From contig NZ_CP100446.1 in the NCBI RefSeq assembly GCF_024227435.1, forward strand, positions 620,001 through 684,000: DNA of 64,000 nucleotides, in the 5' to 3' direction. The notes below the pieces were generated by a model. The model ran no database searches. It was not told where the DNA came from and worked only from the letters and a program-made list of their open reading frames with translations. The position numbers were made by a program, and so were the translations under genes. Below, one piece after another: positions 44,285 through 54,030 of this stretch. This DNA comes from Natrinema caseinilyticum. Lineage in GTDB: Archaea > Halobacteriota > Halobacteria > Halobacteriales > Natrialbaceae. The first letter of the stretch is position 1. Every line of letters begins with the position of its first letter.

Positions 44285-45907
44285 CTAGTCTGTGAGTGAA
44301 CTCCGTTTTATCTTTCCTGTCACCGAAGTTGGAAACTCCTCGACGAATTCTACCTCACGGGGATATTCGTATTTAGCGAGTTGGTCTTTCACCAGTGATT
44401 GAATCTCCAGTTTGAGATCATCTGAATGATTCTCTGGTGAGTGTGTTTTCACAAACGCCTTAACAATATTCCCACGAATATCGTCGGGTACGCCGGCCAC
44501 ACCGACTTCTGCCACTGACGGATGCTCTATAATCGTATTCTCGACTTCAACAGGGGAGATACGGTATCCCGACGAAATGATCACGTCGTCTGCTCGAGAT
44601 TTAAACCAAAAGTAGCCGTTCTCATCTTCCCGAGCGAGGTCTCCCGTCAAAAACCAATCTCCCTCAAAGTACTCTTCAGTTTCCACCTCGCCGACATATC
44701 GTTTTAGCTGAGCGGGATCTGGGCGCTTGAGGGCAATTTCACCGACTTCGCCCTGTTCAACCGGTTCCCCGTTCTTCCGAAGTTGGATTTCGTGACCTGG
44801 TACTGGACGACCCATACTTCCCTTCTTAACATCAAAAAAGTATTCACAGTTACATATCAATGGATTCGACTCGGTTTGTCCATATCCTTCTAAGATCGGA
44901 ATCTCTCGGGACCGCCAGTACGTCAATGTTTCTGGAGAAAGTGCTTCTCCTCCTGAGACAATCACTCTCAGTTGAATATCATATCCAGAATCATTACCTT
45001 CTCGAAGTATATTTAGTGCTGTTGGGGGGAAATTACCGTGCGTAACGCCATACCGTTCCAATATCGATAGCTGCTCATCAGCTTTGAAAGAGGTGTAGTT
45101 TGAGCCGACGATCGTCTGTCCTGTAAGTAACGCGGGCATGATCGTTGTTAGTGATCCCATCCAAGACCAGTCGACGGCTGTATAATAGACGCCGTCGGTA
45201 TTCACGTTGTACTTCATGTTAAATCCCGGTAACGTTCCGAGCATTACCCGGTGGGCATGCATCACCCCCTTCGGATCGCCTGTCGTACCGGATGTATAGA
45301 CTAATAATGCATCTTCTTCTGCTTTCGTTTCTGCAGGAGAAGCCTCTACAGGCTGTTTGTCGAGGAAATCGTCAAAGTGATACTCATTTTCATGTTCGGG
45401 GCTCTCATCACCGACAATGATGATATGTTCTAACTGATCGAGATCGTTATATAGGTCACGAACTTCGTCTAAAAGATTATCGTGGACGAGAACTGCCCGG
45501 GACTCCGAGTGAGCTAGTCGGTACTCAAGTCCCTCGTCTCCAAGAATTACGGGCAGAGGAAGGGAGACTGCACCGTACTTCCAAGTCCCAGTATGACTGA
45601 TGACGGTCTCTGGTCTCTCAGGAAGGCAAATACCAACAACATCGCCTCGTTCTATTCCGACCTCCGAGAGGGCATTGCAGAATTGATTAGTCCGCTGTCT
45701 TAACTGCCAGAACGTCCATATTTCATCCGCTCCCTTTTGATTGTCCCAAAAAAGCGCTACCCTTCCTCGTTTCTGTGCGTTTCGATCGATAATTGCCCTT
45801 CCTAAGTTGAATGTATTTGGTATTTTCCATTCAAACTCTTCTACTGCTTCTGAATAGGACTCATACTGCGCGAGATCATACGCCGAGAGATCCAGCTCGT
45901 CAACCAT
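44285..45907 (-). CDS. Acyl-CoA synthetase
   Basis: About 540 residues from the ATG at 45907 (MVDELDLSAYDLAQYESY); ATGs at 45934 and 45955 would lengthen it. A3 is LVYTSGTTGDPKGVMHAHR, A5 LEGYGQTESNPLI, A8 RADDVIISSGYRISPVEVE, and the catalytic Lys is in SVTGKIKRSSL. It is of the same group as the genes at 23175 and 37975 but clearly diverged, with A/T-rich third positions. It activates an unknown acid, probably one imported by the TRAP system further upstream in this module. Confidence 0.9.
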   Translation of the reverse strand: MVDELDLSAYDLAQYESYSEAVEEFEWKIPNTFNLGRAIIDRNAQKRGRVALFWDNQKGADEIWTFWQLRQRTNQFCNALSEVGIERGDVVGICLPERPETVISHTGTWKYGAVSLPLPVILGDEGLEYRLAHSESRAVLVHDNLLDEVRDLYNDLDQLEHIIIVGDESPEHENEYHFDDFLDKQPVEASPAETKAEEDALLVYTSGTTGDPKGVMHAHRVMLGTLPGFNMKYNVNTDGVYYTAVDWSWMGSLTTIMPALLTGQTIVGSNYTSFKADEQLSILERYGVTHGNFPPTALNILREGNDSGYDIQLRVIVSGGEALSPETLTYWRSREIPILEGYGQTESNPLICNCEYFFDVKKGSMGRPVPGHEIQLRKNGEPVEQGEVGEIALKRPDPAQLKRYVGEVETEEYFEGDWFLTGDLAREDENGYFWFKSRADDVIISSGYRISPVEVENTIIEHPSVAEVGVAGVPDDIRGNIVKAFVKTHSPENHSDDLKLEIQSLVKDQLAKYEYPREVEFVEEFPTSVTGKIKRSSLTD

Positions 45908-46231
45908 ACCTACCAGTGTGTGAGATCTCCCCATAACTGTTTGGGAACGATCCACTTAGTCGTAGTGAATGTGGCCCACCTTCCCGCCCCTAAGGCCCAC
46001 TACTTTCGATTCACTTCTCCTTTGGAATGTACGGATCAAAAATCTGAATCGTCTGTCCCAAAACGGAGGAGTCCCCTCCCAAGGGCATCCATTAGGTGAC
46101 GAACCATTATAGCAAATTCGTCCTCTTTACACTGCTATTATTCTCCTGAGATATCCATATGATGGTTAGATTTGAAACACCATATCGTTCTGTACGACTG
46201 TTCTGTTCCTCTGTCTGGCGTTCGGCAATTT

Positions 46232-47020
46232 CTACTCTACATCATGATGCTCAGTATGTGGAATTCGGGGGACCCCCTCGACGACGATCGTTTCACCTTG
46301 GATATAATTAGCGGCAGGACTAGTGAGAAACTGCGCTACTGACGCGATCTCTTCAGGCAACCCAATCTGTCTATTTACGGTGTCCGTATCGATATCTGAT
46401 GCTGAGATACCGCGTTGACTCTCTAAGCCTTCCGTAGCGACGAGGCCAGGCATGATTCCGTTAAGATTGATGTCATACTTCGCCCATTCGTAGCCAAGTG
46501 TACGAGTAAGTGAGTTTAAGCCAGACTTCGCCGCCGCATAGTGGGTCATCATCGGAGCACCATCCCTTGCTGCGACACTCGAGACGTTGATTATATGCCC
46601 TCCGTCGTTTTCGATCATCTTTTCGCCAACAATCCTAGAAAAGTTGAAGGTACCGTTCAGATTAATATCTACTATGGTCTTCCACGCATTTTGACTCAAT
46701 TCCTCGAACGGTGCCTCGAAACTCGCGCCCGCGTTATTGACGAGGATGTCAATCTGACCGAGTTCGGTTTCTGTCGCTTCGGCGAGTGTCTCGATAGCCT
46801 CCCAATCGCGGATATCGCATTCTATCGGAAGTGCCTTCCCAGGTCGGTTACTGTCGTTGATCGCGCTCGCTACGGCATCTACTCGCTCTTGGTCGCGAGA
46901 GGAGACTACTACGTCTACGCCAGTAGCAGTGAACCGTTCTACAATCGCACGGCCGATACCAGTGGAGGAACCGGTAACGATAGCAGTATCGCCTGAAATT
47001 TCAAACATTGAATCAGTCAT
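46232..47020 (-). CDS. Short-chain dehydrogenase/reductase
   Basis: A 262-residue classical SDR. Blocks are AIVTGSSTGIGRAIVERF, ILVNNAGASFEAPFEEL, INVSSVAARDG and THYAAAKSGLNSL with the Ser-Tyr-Lys triad. It resembles the SDR at 14787, with lower GC. Probably acts on a 3-hydroxyacyl-CoA or 3-oxoacid in the same pathway as the neighbouring CitE-like lyase and synthetase. The 275-bp gap to the synthetase holds no gene I can support. Confidence 0.88.
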   Translation of the reverse strand: MTDSMFEISGDTAIVTGSSTGIGRAIVERFTATGVDVVVSSRDQERVDAVASAINDSNRPGKALPIECDIRDWEAIETLAEATETELGQIDILVNNAGASFEAPFEELSQNAWKTIVDINLNGTFNFSRIVGEKMIENDGGHIINVSSVAARDGAPMMTHYAAAKSGLNSLTRTLGYEWAKYDINLNGIMPGLVATEGLESQRGISASDIDTDTVNRQIGLPEEIASVAQFLTSPAANYIQGETIVVEGVPRIPHTEHHDVE

Positions 47021-47121
47021 TTTTGCATCACCTCATATACAACGTCGATTTGATATAAATCTGTCTTCCTATTATTAGCCACATTCATTTCAAATTGAAA
47101 ATATTTAATGTAATGCCCTTG

Positions 47122-48006
47122 CTATTCTCCATCGTGCGTTTTGTCCTTTTTAGCACGTTTCAGCAGTGCCCGCTGTTCCCTGATGATTGGGATGTCCACC
47201 GTTGTGCCATCCACTGTGATAAGGCCAGTCTCGTCACCGGCCTTCTCAAACGCTTGGACGATTCGTTCAGCATAAGCGATTTCCTCTTCGGTGGGTGCGA
47301 ATGTCTCCTCAATTACTGGAACCTGCTCGACACTCGTTGCCAATTTCCCATCGAAGCCTATTGCACGTGCATTCTCCGCTTGTGACCGTAATCCATCAAG
47401 GTTGGATCTATGGAGATAGACGGTATCAATAGCGGGAACACCGGCAGCGCTAGCTGCCATCGAAGTAACATAGCGAGGCAGATCAATATCGGGATTTTGT
47501 TCCATCGTTGGCATGCCCATATATCTCCGAAAGTCCACACTCCCAAAGACGATCGCTTCGATTCGTTGTGAGGCATGAGCTATTTCGAATAGATTGAAAA
47601 TAGCGCTTGGTCGCTCAATTAACGGTATGATTCCCATCGGTTGATCGGTCGCTTGGAGATACTTCTCGATATATTGCAGGTCCGATGCACTCTGTATGTC
47701 AGGCACGAGAAGGGCTCGGGGTGATACTGACGCTGTTCGAATTGCTTCTAAGTCTTTGAACGAATGTGGAGTATTCAGTGCGTTGATCCGGATGACGATC
47801 TCCTTCTCCAAGTCACCCCATTCTTCGATCGCTTGGACGGTAGTATCACGTGCAACATCTTTTAGCGCTGGACCGACGCCATCTTCGAGATCGATGACAG
47901 TAACACTGGAGTTGGCTTTTGTTGCGTCTTCGATGGACTTAACTGGGTCATCCAGGGCAGATTCTCGAAGGCCGGGAACAATGTGGTAACTTCCTCTGAG
48001 TTCCAT
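47122..48006 (-). CDS. HpcH/HpaI-CitE family C-C lyase
   Basis: A 294-residue TIM-barrel lyase. VTVIDLEDGVGPALKDVAR carries the metal-site Asp/Glu, IVIRINALNTP the Arg, GIIPLIERPSAIFN the second Glu and AIVFGSVDFRRYMG the second metal Asp. CitE-like enzymes of this length cleave or form malyl-CoA, citramalyl-CoA, or 3-hydroxyacyl-CoA esters. Citrate lyase itself is unlikely because the alpha and gamma subunits are absent. With TRAP import, CoA ligation, acyl-CoA dehydrogenation and SDR genes nearby, it may split a hydroxylated acyl-CoA to acetyl-CoA (or propionyl-CoA) and a 2-oxoacid. Confidence 0.86.
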   Translation of the reverse strand: MELRGSYHIVPGLRESALDDPVKSIEDATKANSSVTVIDLEDGVGPALKDVARDTTVQAIEEWGDLEKEIVIRINALNTPHSFKDLEAIRTASVSPRALLVPDIQSASDLQYIEKYLQATDQPMGIIPLIERPSAIFNLFEIAHASQRIEAIVFGSVDFRRYMGMPTMEQNPDIDLPRYVTSMAASAAGVPAIDTVYLHRSNLDGLRSQAENARAIGFDGKLATSVEQVPVIEETFAPTEEEIAYAERIVQAFEKAGDETGLITVDGTTVDIPIIREQRALLKRAKKDKTHDGE

Positions 48007-48112
48007 GTTTCTACCTTGGGAAATGATATCATAAATCTACGGATAGATTCCTCATTGCGATATGTGTATATTTTATAACTTTGTCAGCTGCGACCGAAGT
48101 AGAGAGGTGCGC

Positions 48113-50113
48113 CTATTTGGTCCACTTGGGGATTGGGGAGATAGACGAAGGTCGCAACAACTGAACCAGATATAGGCAGAGGAGGAGCGAGACGATGACC
48201 TTCGCAGTGAATGGACCGAAGAAGATAACGAAAGCCATCGCTGCTCCGAAAATTCTGAAGGGCCATGTGAGGTTGCGGTTTCCATCATGGCCGATAGCAA
48301 CCGCCGCGATAGCAAAGACACCGATGAACGTCATCGAGGTCATATAGGCTGTCCGGGGGAACGCCCAGTAGATAAGACTCTGATTATACGCAAATACAAA
48401 GGGTAAGAGAAAGCCAATGATCCCAATTCGGAAGGCCTGGAACGCTGATTTCAGGAAACCAGCATCAGCGATACGGGAACCCACGGCTACAGCCACGGCC
48501 ACTGGTGGCGTAATTGCTGACAGCATCGCGAAGTAGAAGACGAACATATGTGCCGAGAGCGGCTTGATTCCTAGCTCTATGAGTGGAGGTGCAGTCAAGA
48601 TTACCACGAGGATGTACGCGGCTGGCGTCGGCATGCCCAGTCCAAACATAAGGCTCGTTATCATGGCGAGAATGAGGACTAGGATAAGCGTTCCTCCTGC
48701 GAGTCCGATCATCTGAACGCTAATCTTCTGCGAGAGTCCGGACTGGGTCACCATACTCACAATGATCCCGATTGCCCCAAGTAGGCCAACGAGAGGGGCC
48801 ATATCGATCATCCCCTGCCTTAGGCCAATGATAGTTTCTCTCGTCGTCTTCCGAAGCGCACTCAACGAAACGCCATCCGTGTACAGATTTGTTGCGAACT
48901 GTGTTATCATGGCTGTTATCAGAGTGTACAGTCCCGCAGTCAGCGGTGATAACTGCATTATCACGAGAGCATACAGTAGAACGCCGATCGCTGGAGCAAA
49001 GCGAAGTCCCTGTCGCAGGACAGCCAGTTTGAACTCTCCGTCAGCATCCGCCATCCACCCGGATTTGATCACAAGTAGATGGACGGCTATCGCAGTGCTA
49101 CCATAGAAGAGCAGAGCAGGAAGTATTCCGGCCCGAACGACCTCTAGGTACGGTATTCCCAGGATATCAGCCATAAGGAATGCTGCGACACCCATCACCG
49201 GTGGAAGAATTTGCCCTCCGCTGGAGGCTACGCTTTCTATCGCTGCTGCGACCTCACCTTTGATGCCCTGATTTTTCATCATCGGGATCGTGAAGCTACC
49301 GGTAGTTGCAGTGTTCGCTGCAGCGCTTCCTGTGATCGACCCCATGATCATACTGGAGATTATCGCAATATGCACTACGCCTGTTCGGAAGACGTTGCTG
49401 AATTCCTCTCCGAGGTCGAGCAGAAATCTGGTCAATCCATACTGTGTTGCTACTCCTGCAAAGATGATGAATATCGCTACCCACGTTGCACCGACACCTA
49501 AGATGAATCCAAAGACGCCACGAAGTTCGATCGAACCGAACTTAATCACCTGAGTGACGGACATCCCTCCGTGACTGAGGATCCCCGGAAAGAATGGGCC
49601 AAAGAGTCCGTAGACTACAGAGAGTGCTATCACCCCTGCAAGAACGTTCCCGTACTCGCGTCTCGTCACATCGATAGCTAGGATCATCATGACCCCGCCA
49701 ACAAGGAGGTCTATTTGCTTGTACCCTAGCGCTGGTGCATCCCATTGGAGATACTGCCAGTTAGCTAGCAAGTATGCTGTAGCAGCCACACTTGTTACAG
49801 CGAGAACGACACAAATTACGCTCTGTATGGGCGCACTGAATCGTCCGGCAGTGGGAAACCGGGATGACAGTTCGTTGATACGACCACCTCCCTCTTCCGT
49901 TAACTCCTCCTCGAACAGTTCATCGGGATTGATACTTCCCCAATATTGCTCGTGGATATCGACCAGATAGTACAACGCAATACTCCCACCGAAGAAGATG
50001 ACGCTGTGCTTGGTTCTTGAGAACGGATATTCTACCGCGTAGTAGACCAGATAAACCGCTAACCCGACTCCTACGACGGTAATTAACCATCGGAGCCAAC
50101 GAGATACGTTCAT
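48113..50113 (-). CDS. TRAP transporter fused 4TM/12TM permease (TAXI type)
   Basis: A 666-residue membrane protein with many hydrophobic segments. The N-terminal quarter is a small-subunit-like (DctQ-type) region, and the remainder is DctM-like, with GSITGSAAANTATTGSFTIP, MKNQGIKGEVAAAIESVASS, GGQILPPVMGVAAFLMADIL and SLMFGLGMPTPAAYILVVIL, all hallmark TRAP large-subunit motifs. Fused permeases of this kind pair with TAXI receptors, and such a receptor gene lies directly upstream (26 bp). It would import an organic acid driven by an ion gradient, presumably Na+ in a halophile. Confidence 0.92.
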   Translation of the reverse strand: MNVSRWLRWLITVVGVGLAVYLVYYAVEYPFSRTKHSVIFFGGSIALYYLVDIHEQYWGSINPDELFEEELTEEGGGRINELSSRFPTAGRFSAPIQSVICVVLAVTSVAATAYLLANWQYLQWDAPALGYKQIDLLVGGVMMILAIDVTRREYGNVLAGVIALSVVYGLFGPFFPGILSHGGMSVTQVIKFGSIELRGVFGFILGVGATWVAIFIIFAGVATQYGLTRFLLDLGEEFSNVFRTGVVHIAIISSMIMGSITGSAAANTATTGSFTIPMMKNQGIKGEVAAAIESVASSGGQILPPVMGVAAFLMADILGIPYLEVVRAGILPALLFYGSTAIAVHLLVIKSGWMADADGEFKLAVLRQGLRFAPAIGVLLYALVIMQLSPLTAGLYTLITAMITQFATNLYTDGVSLSALRKTTRETIIGLRQGMIDMAPLVGLLGAIGIIVSMVTQSGLSQKISVQMIGLAGGTLILVLILAMITSLMFGLGMPTPAAYILVVILTAPPLIELGIKPLSAHMFVFYFAMLSAITPPVAVAVAVGSRIADAGFLKSAFQAFRIGIIGFLLPFVFAYNQSLIYWAFPRTAYMTSMTFIGVFAIAAVAIGHDGNRNLTWPFRIFGAAMAFVIFFGPFTAKVIVSLLLCLYLVQLLRPSSISPIPKWTK

Positions 50114-50139
50114 TGGTGATCGTTCAATTTTATCAATTG

Positions 50140-51186
50140 TTATTCTTCTCCTCGAGTGAACTCGTCTCTCCAGACACCCTGCTCTTCGTAGAAGTCAGCG
50201 GCTGCTGGGTGGAAAGGCATATCGAAGGTGTTCTCTACCCACCAGTCAAGCTCTGTTGCAGCACCCCACATAGCGTGACTCTCTTTGATCGCATCGATGT
50301 TATCGTTTAGCTGTGTTAGGTACTCGTACACAGCATCGTAAGTATAGTCGTTTCGGACGAGGAAGCTGTATCCGTGTGTGACGACCGCAATGGGGTCATG
50401 GATATAACTCCAGTTCTCCCGACCGCTCGTTTCATATTCCGTAACTAGTGTATACGGGTCTTGGTTGAGTTGCTGCATAGCTGAGTTAGGGATACCGACT
50501 GTTCGCAAATTTGCTGAACTCTTCGTCTGTTGGAGCCACCCTGTTTCAGTCGTCCCATTTACCGTTGCTCCGATTCCAACATCGAGACGGTCAGACTTCA
50601 TGGCACTTGCTTGTTGCGTGAACTCAATACTCCGACGTTGATAATCGATATCCAAGACGCTGAGCGCGTGGTCTAGGGCCTCTCCAGAACCAGACCCTTG
50701 GGGTCCGGGAGAAACAGAATGATTGGATTCGATATCGTTTATTGTTTTGATATCTTCGTTGTTGGTGATGAAGAACCAATTCACGTCGTAAAGATGGAAG
50801 ACCTGATTCGGTGTGAAAGAAAGATCGCTGAAGGGGTCATCTCCCTCGTTTATGAGACCTGCCGTGTAGGTTTGCGTGTATCCCATGTCAGCCTCCTCAT
50901 TTTTAAGGCGATTGATGTTTGCTCGCGAGCCCCCTGGTCGAGCATCCACCTCGATATCATCACTCGCTTCATTAATTTCGGCGGCAGCACCCTGCATCAT
51001 GGCGTGACCTGCCGAATCCGATGGGCCAGATACGACCACCATCGAGTCGCTTCCACTGCTGTTTGAACTATTCGCACACCCGGCTAAGGGGGAGGCCAAG
51101 AGTCCAGCAGCGGTTGTTTTCAAGAAGTCTTTTCGGCTGATATTACCCACCCTGAAATCTGAGGTCTCTTTCGGCTTGTTAGCCAT
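50140..51186 (-). CDS. TAXI family TRAP solute receptor
   Basis: A 348-residue receptor. The N-terminus MANKPKETSDFRVG leads to a Tat-like SRKDFLKTTAAG and a lipobox LAGC with Ser/Asn-rich linker, so it is likely an exported lipoprotein; the twin position is Arg-Lys rather than Arg-Arg. The mature part has VVSGPSDSAGHAMMQGAAAE, a TAXI-type opening, and ends with a short acidic tail. It precedes the fused permease in the same transcription direction. TAXI receptors bind carboxylates such as glutamate or 2-oxoglutarate; the ligand here is unknown. Confidence 0.9.
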   Translation of the reverse strand: MANKPKETSDFRVGNISRKDFLKTTAAGLLASPLAGCANSSNSSGSDSMVVVSGPSDSAGHAMMQGAAAEINEASDDIEVDARPGGSRANINRLKNEEADMGYTQTYTAGLINEGDDPFSDLSFTPNQVFHLYDVNWFFITNNEDIKTINDIESNHSVSPGPQGSGSGEALDHALSVLDIDYQRRSIEFTQQASAMKSDRLDVGIGATVNGTTETGWLQQTKSSANLRTVGIPNSAMQQLNQDPYTLVTEYETSGRENWSYIHDPIAVVTHGYSFLVRNDYTYDAVYEYLTQLNDNIDAIKESHAMWGAATELDWWVENTFDMPFHPAAADFYEEQGVWRDEFTRGEE

Positions 51187-51321
51187 AACCACAGTGTTAG
51201 CACCAATCCATTTAAACGTTTCTATACATTATAATTCATGGATGGATATATATTACCATGGCCTCCTATTCCAAAATAGTCAGTTTCAACGATTCAGGGG
51301 CTAGACTGGCCGAAACCGCAT

Positions 51322-52485
51322 TTATTCGTATAGATCGCGGGCAATGACTGTGCGGTTTACTTCATTCGTCCCTTCGTATATCTGCGTTCCTTTTGCTTCG
51401 CGCATGTACCGTTCTACGGGATAATCTGTTGAATATCCACGCGACCCATGGATCTGCACCGCTTCAGTAGCGGCGTCCATTGCCACGTCCGTGGCGAACG
51501 TTTTTGCCATCGAAGCTTCTTGAGTTACTGAATCTGCACCGCCGTCTAGCCGTGCCGCAGTCTGATATGTAAGTAACCGTGAGGCCTCTAGATTCATTTT
51601 CATGTCCGCCAATTTGAACGACACTCCCTGAAAGTCACGAATCGGTTGACCGAACTGTTCACGCTCATCGGCGTACTCGGTGCTGGCGTCAAGACATCCC
51701 TGTGTTATCCCTACAGCCTGTGCAGCAACGCCGATACGCCCAATATCCAGCGCCTGCATTATGTACTGGAATCCCTTTCCTTCTTCACCGACAAGGAACT
51801 CCGCTGGCAGGCGGACATCGTCATAGATTACTTCGCTTTCCACGGCCGCATCGCCCTCCATACAAGGAATATTTCTAATGAATTTCAGCCCGTCGTATTC
51901 CTGTGGATCCGGAATCGCAAACATACTCACGTCGTTATGATTTCCGGTATCATCCGTCCGCGCGACTACTAAGATGAGATCTGCAATTTCACCGTGCGTC
52001 GTCCACACTTTGTGGCCGTTTAGGATATACTCGTCACCGTCTCGTTCTGCAGTGGTCTCAAGTGCATTAGCGTCGCTTCCAGCCTGCGGTTCTGTGAGCG
52101 ACACCGCAGTGATTTGATTTTCTGTGAAGATATCTCGAAGCCACTCCTTTTGACGCTCCGTACCCACGTTCTGAAGTGTATGTCCTATGAGACCGCAGGA
52201 TAGGGAGAGGACGCCAGCCGGGAGCTTGTAGACACGGCTGATCTCCTCTACAGCGATAACGAACGAGCGAGTGTCGAGACCCTCTCCTCCAAATTCTTCG
52301 GGGACGTTAATACCATATAGTCCTGCATCACCGAGTACATCTATGAGCTCCGTGGGAAATTCGCCGCGTTCCTCGTACTTTTCGATAGCCGGTTCAATTT
52401 CCGTCTCGGAAAAGGACCGGACTCGTTCACGAAAGTCATGGTGGCGCGGTTCGAGGCCAATAGTGTCGTGCATTGTTAACTCCAT
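51322..52485 (-). CDS. Acyl-CoA dehydrogenase
   Basis: A 387-residue enzyme. Blocks are PEEFGGEGLDTRSFVIAVEE, AVSLTEPQAGSDANALETTA, YILNGHKVWTTHGEIADLIL, EQFGQPIRDFQGVSFKLADM, AVQIHGSRGYSTDYPVERYM, and the catalytic Glu in QIYEGTNEVNRTVIAR. It fits the short/branched-chain or butyryl-CoA dehydrogenase type. It is first in the minus-strand TRAP/synthetase run and is divergent from the IclR regulator, with 152 bp between. It probably oxidises the CoA ester of the imported acid. Confidence 0.92.
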   Translation of the reverse strand: MELTMHDTIGLEPRHHDFRERVRSFSETEIEPAIEKYEERGEFPTELIDVLGDAGLYGINVPEEFGGEGLDTRSFVIAVEEISRVYKLPAGVLSLSCGLIGHTLQNVGTERQKEWLRDIFTENQITAVSLTEPQAGSDANALETTAERDGDEYILNGHKVWTTHGEIADLILVVARTDDTGNHNDVSMFAIPDPQEYDGLKFIRNIPCMEGDAAVESEVIYDDVRLPAEFLVGEEGKGFQYIMQALDIGRIGVAAQAVGITQGCLDASTEYADEREQFGQPIRDFQGVSFKLADMKMNLEASRLLTYQTAARLDGGADSVTQEASMAKTFATDVAMDAATEAVQIHGSRGYSTDYPVERYMREAKGTQIYEGTNEVNRTVIARDLYE

Positions 52486-52637
52486 TCTATGAGAGACACT
52501 ATCTCCGATTTATATCTTGGGGGTGAACGTAGCAATCGCCCTCTTTCCAAGAACACCGTCTCCACTTCTGGCAGATGATCGTGAATCGGTATCATCGGAC
52601 AAGATTGATACCGTTGGATTTCATACTATGGAACAGA

Positions 52638-53393
52638 ATGGACCCCGAACCACCGATCAAAGCCACAAAAACCACGTTCACCATCATCGAAACGCTCATA
52701 GATCTCGATGGAGCCGGTATCTCAGAATTAGCAGACAACGTTGGAATTCCAAAGAGTACTGTTCATAATCATTTGAATACTCTTAATCAATTGGGATATG
52801 TGTGCAAAGATGGTAGCACTTACCAAGTTGGTACGCAATTTATCCGCCTGGGATCGCAACTCCGACGCAACCACGACATATACGGCGTTTCAAAGCAGGA
52901 AATAAAGAAGCTGGCCGAAAGTACTGGCGAACACACGAGCCTCATGATAGAGGAGAATGGACGTGGGGTTTATTTTCACACGGTGGAGGGATCTACTCCG
53001 CTCAAGGTTGTTACTATCAACGGTATGGCCACGAAACTCCATACTACTGCGCCAGGAAAGGCCATTTTAGCACATCTTCCGGAGGAAGAGCGAGAGTCGA
53101 TATATGACACACACGGACTTGCAGCTACAACATCAAACACGATCGTCGATCGATCAGAGTTAGAATCACACCTCGAACAGATTCGGGAACAAGGATATGC
53201 GCTCGATACAGGGGAGACACTAGAAGCAATGCGTGGGGTAGCGGCGCCTATTGTCCACAACAACGGTAGTGTACAAGGTGCGATAAGCGTTTACGGCCCC
53301 CGTCGACGAACAGACATTGATGAATTCGAAAGCTCTATTTTAGATGATATTCTCCACAGTAAAAATGTGATTGAAGTTAATTTAAGCTATTAA
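52638..53393 (+). CDS. IclR family transcriptional regulator
   Basis: A 251-residue IclR protein starting MDPEPPIKATKTTF. The winged helix spans roughly residues 10-65 (ISELADNVGIPKSTVHNHLN), and the effector domain includes KLHTTAPGKAILAHLPEEER, GYALDTGETLEAMRGVAAPI and GAISVYGPRRR. It is divergent from the acyl-CoA dehydrogenase of the TRAP module, the usual arrangement for a local substrate-responsive regulator. Operators in 52486-52637 could not be defined by eye. A/T-rich codons match the module, which suggests they arrived together. Confidence 0.9.
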   Translation: MDPEPPIKATKTTFTIIETLIDLDGAGISELADNVGIPKSTVHNHLNTLNQLGYVCKDGSTYQVGTQFIRLGSQLRRNHDIYGVSKQEIKKLAESTGEHTSLMIEENGRGVYFHTVEGSTPLKVVTINGMATKLHTTAPGKAILAHLPEEERESIYDTHGLAATTSNTIVDRSELESHLEQIREQGYALDTGETLEAMRGVAAPIVHNNGSVQGAISVYGPRRRTDIDEFESSILDDILHSKNVIEVNLSY

Positions 53394-53807
53394 GTCACAC
53401 TGCCTCTGATATTTAACATTCGATGATGGTGAACGGAACTGGTACGAGATTCTGCTTTACTTCTCTCTCGTTTGTACTCCAAAATGCTTCTATTACAGTA
53501 GTACGGATGTAAAAGCCGGACGGCAAAAGACGATGAACTTGTTCAAGATGAAAATTTTATTCATTTACATAGATAAGATTTTCTGATATTCCATCATTGA
53601 ACGACTAGGATGGCGTTTGGATAATATCGAATGTTAGCCAAGTCGATCTGGGGGAAGCAAAAAATAAATCCGTCACTGGATACAGCGTCTTTCGGTCAAT
53701 CTCAAGTGAATGTCGCTTATCGGTCGTTCACGAGCAACAGATTCAAAACATTATATAATAATACATACTTGTAGAAATTTACCATACTCATAGATCATGC
53801 ACACTAC
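53394..53807. other. AT-rich gap; likely orphan promoter at its end
   Basis: This 414-bp stretch is A/T-rich and holds no supported gene. Near 53750-53765 a strong TATA-like ATTATATAATAATAC precedes the enoyl-CoA hydratase remnant by roughly 40-60 nt. This looks like the preserved promoter of a gene that has been gutted. Confidence 0.4.
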
Positions 53808-53993
53808 GATTGTACTGATGGCTACGCAACGATCACACTCAACCGACCTGACGTCTACAACGCCTTCAACGAGGAAATAATCCTCGGACTGAACGGCGCG
53901 CTCCAACGTGCACGCGACGACGAACACAAGGAAGCGACCCAAGCGTTCAGCAAGGGGCGCGACCCCGACTACGACCGAGAGTTCTCCTCTTGA
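53808..53993 (+). pseudogene. Enoyl-CoA hydratase remnant with internal deletion
   Basis: One open frame of about 61 codons joins the N-terminal crotonase segment (GYATITLNRPDVYNAFNEEI, then LGLNGALQRARDDEH) directly to a C-terminal tail (EATQAFSKGRDPDYDREFSS) and a stop at 53991-53993. About 190-200 central residues, including the oxyanion hole and catalytic region, are missing. The join preserves the frame. No start codon is obvious, so expression is unlikely. It lies upstream of other decayed acyl-CoA genes. Confidence 0.75.
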
Positions 53994-54030
53994 TCCTAAA
54001 TTCGCTCTCCAGTGATCAAACGCCGCGGGT

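Noticed and set aside
47122-48006. Citrate lyase beta subunit
   Set aside because: No alpha or gamma (acyl carrier) subunit genes accompany it, so a CoA-ester lyase is more likely.
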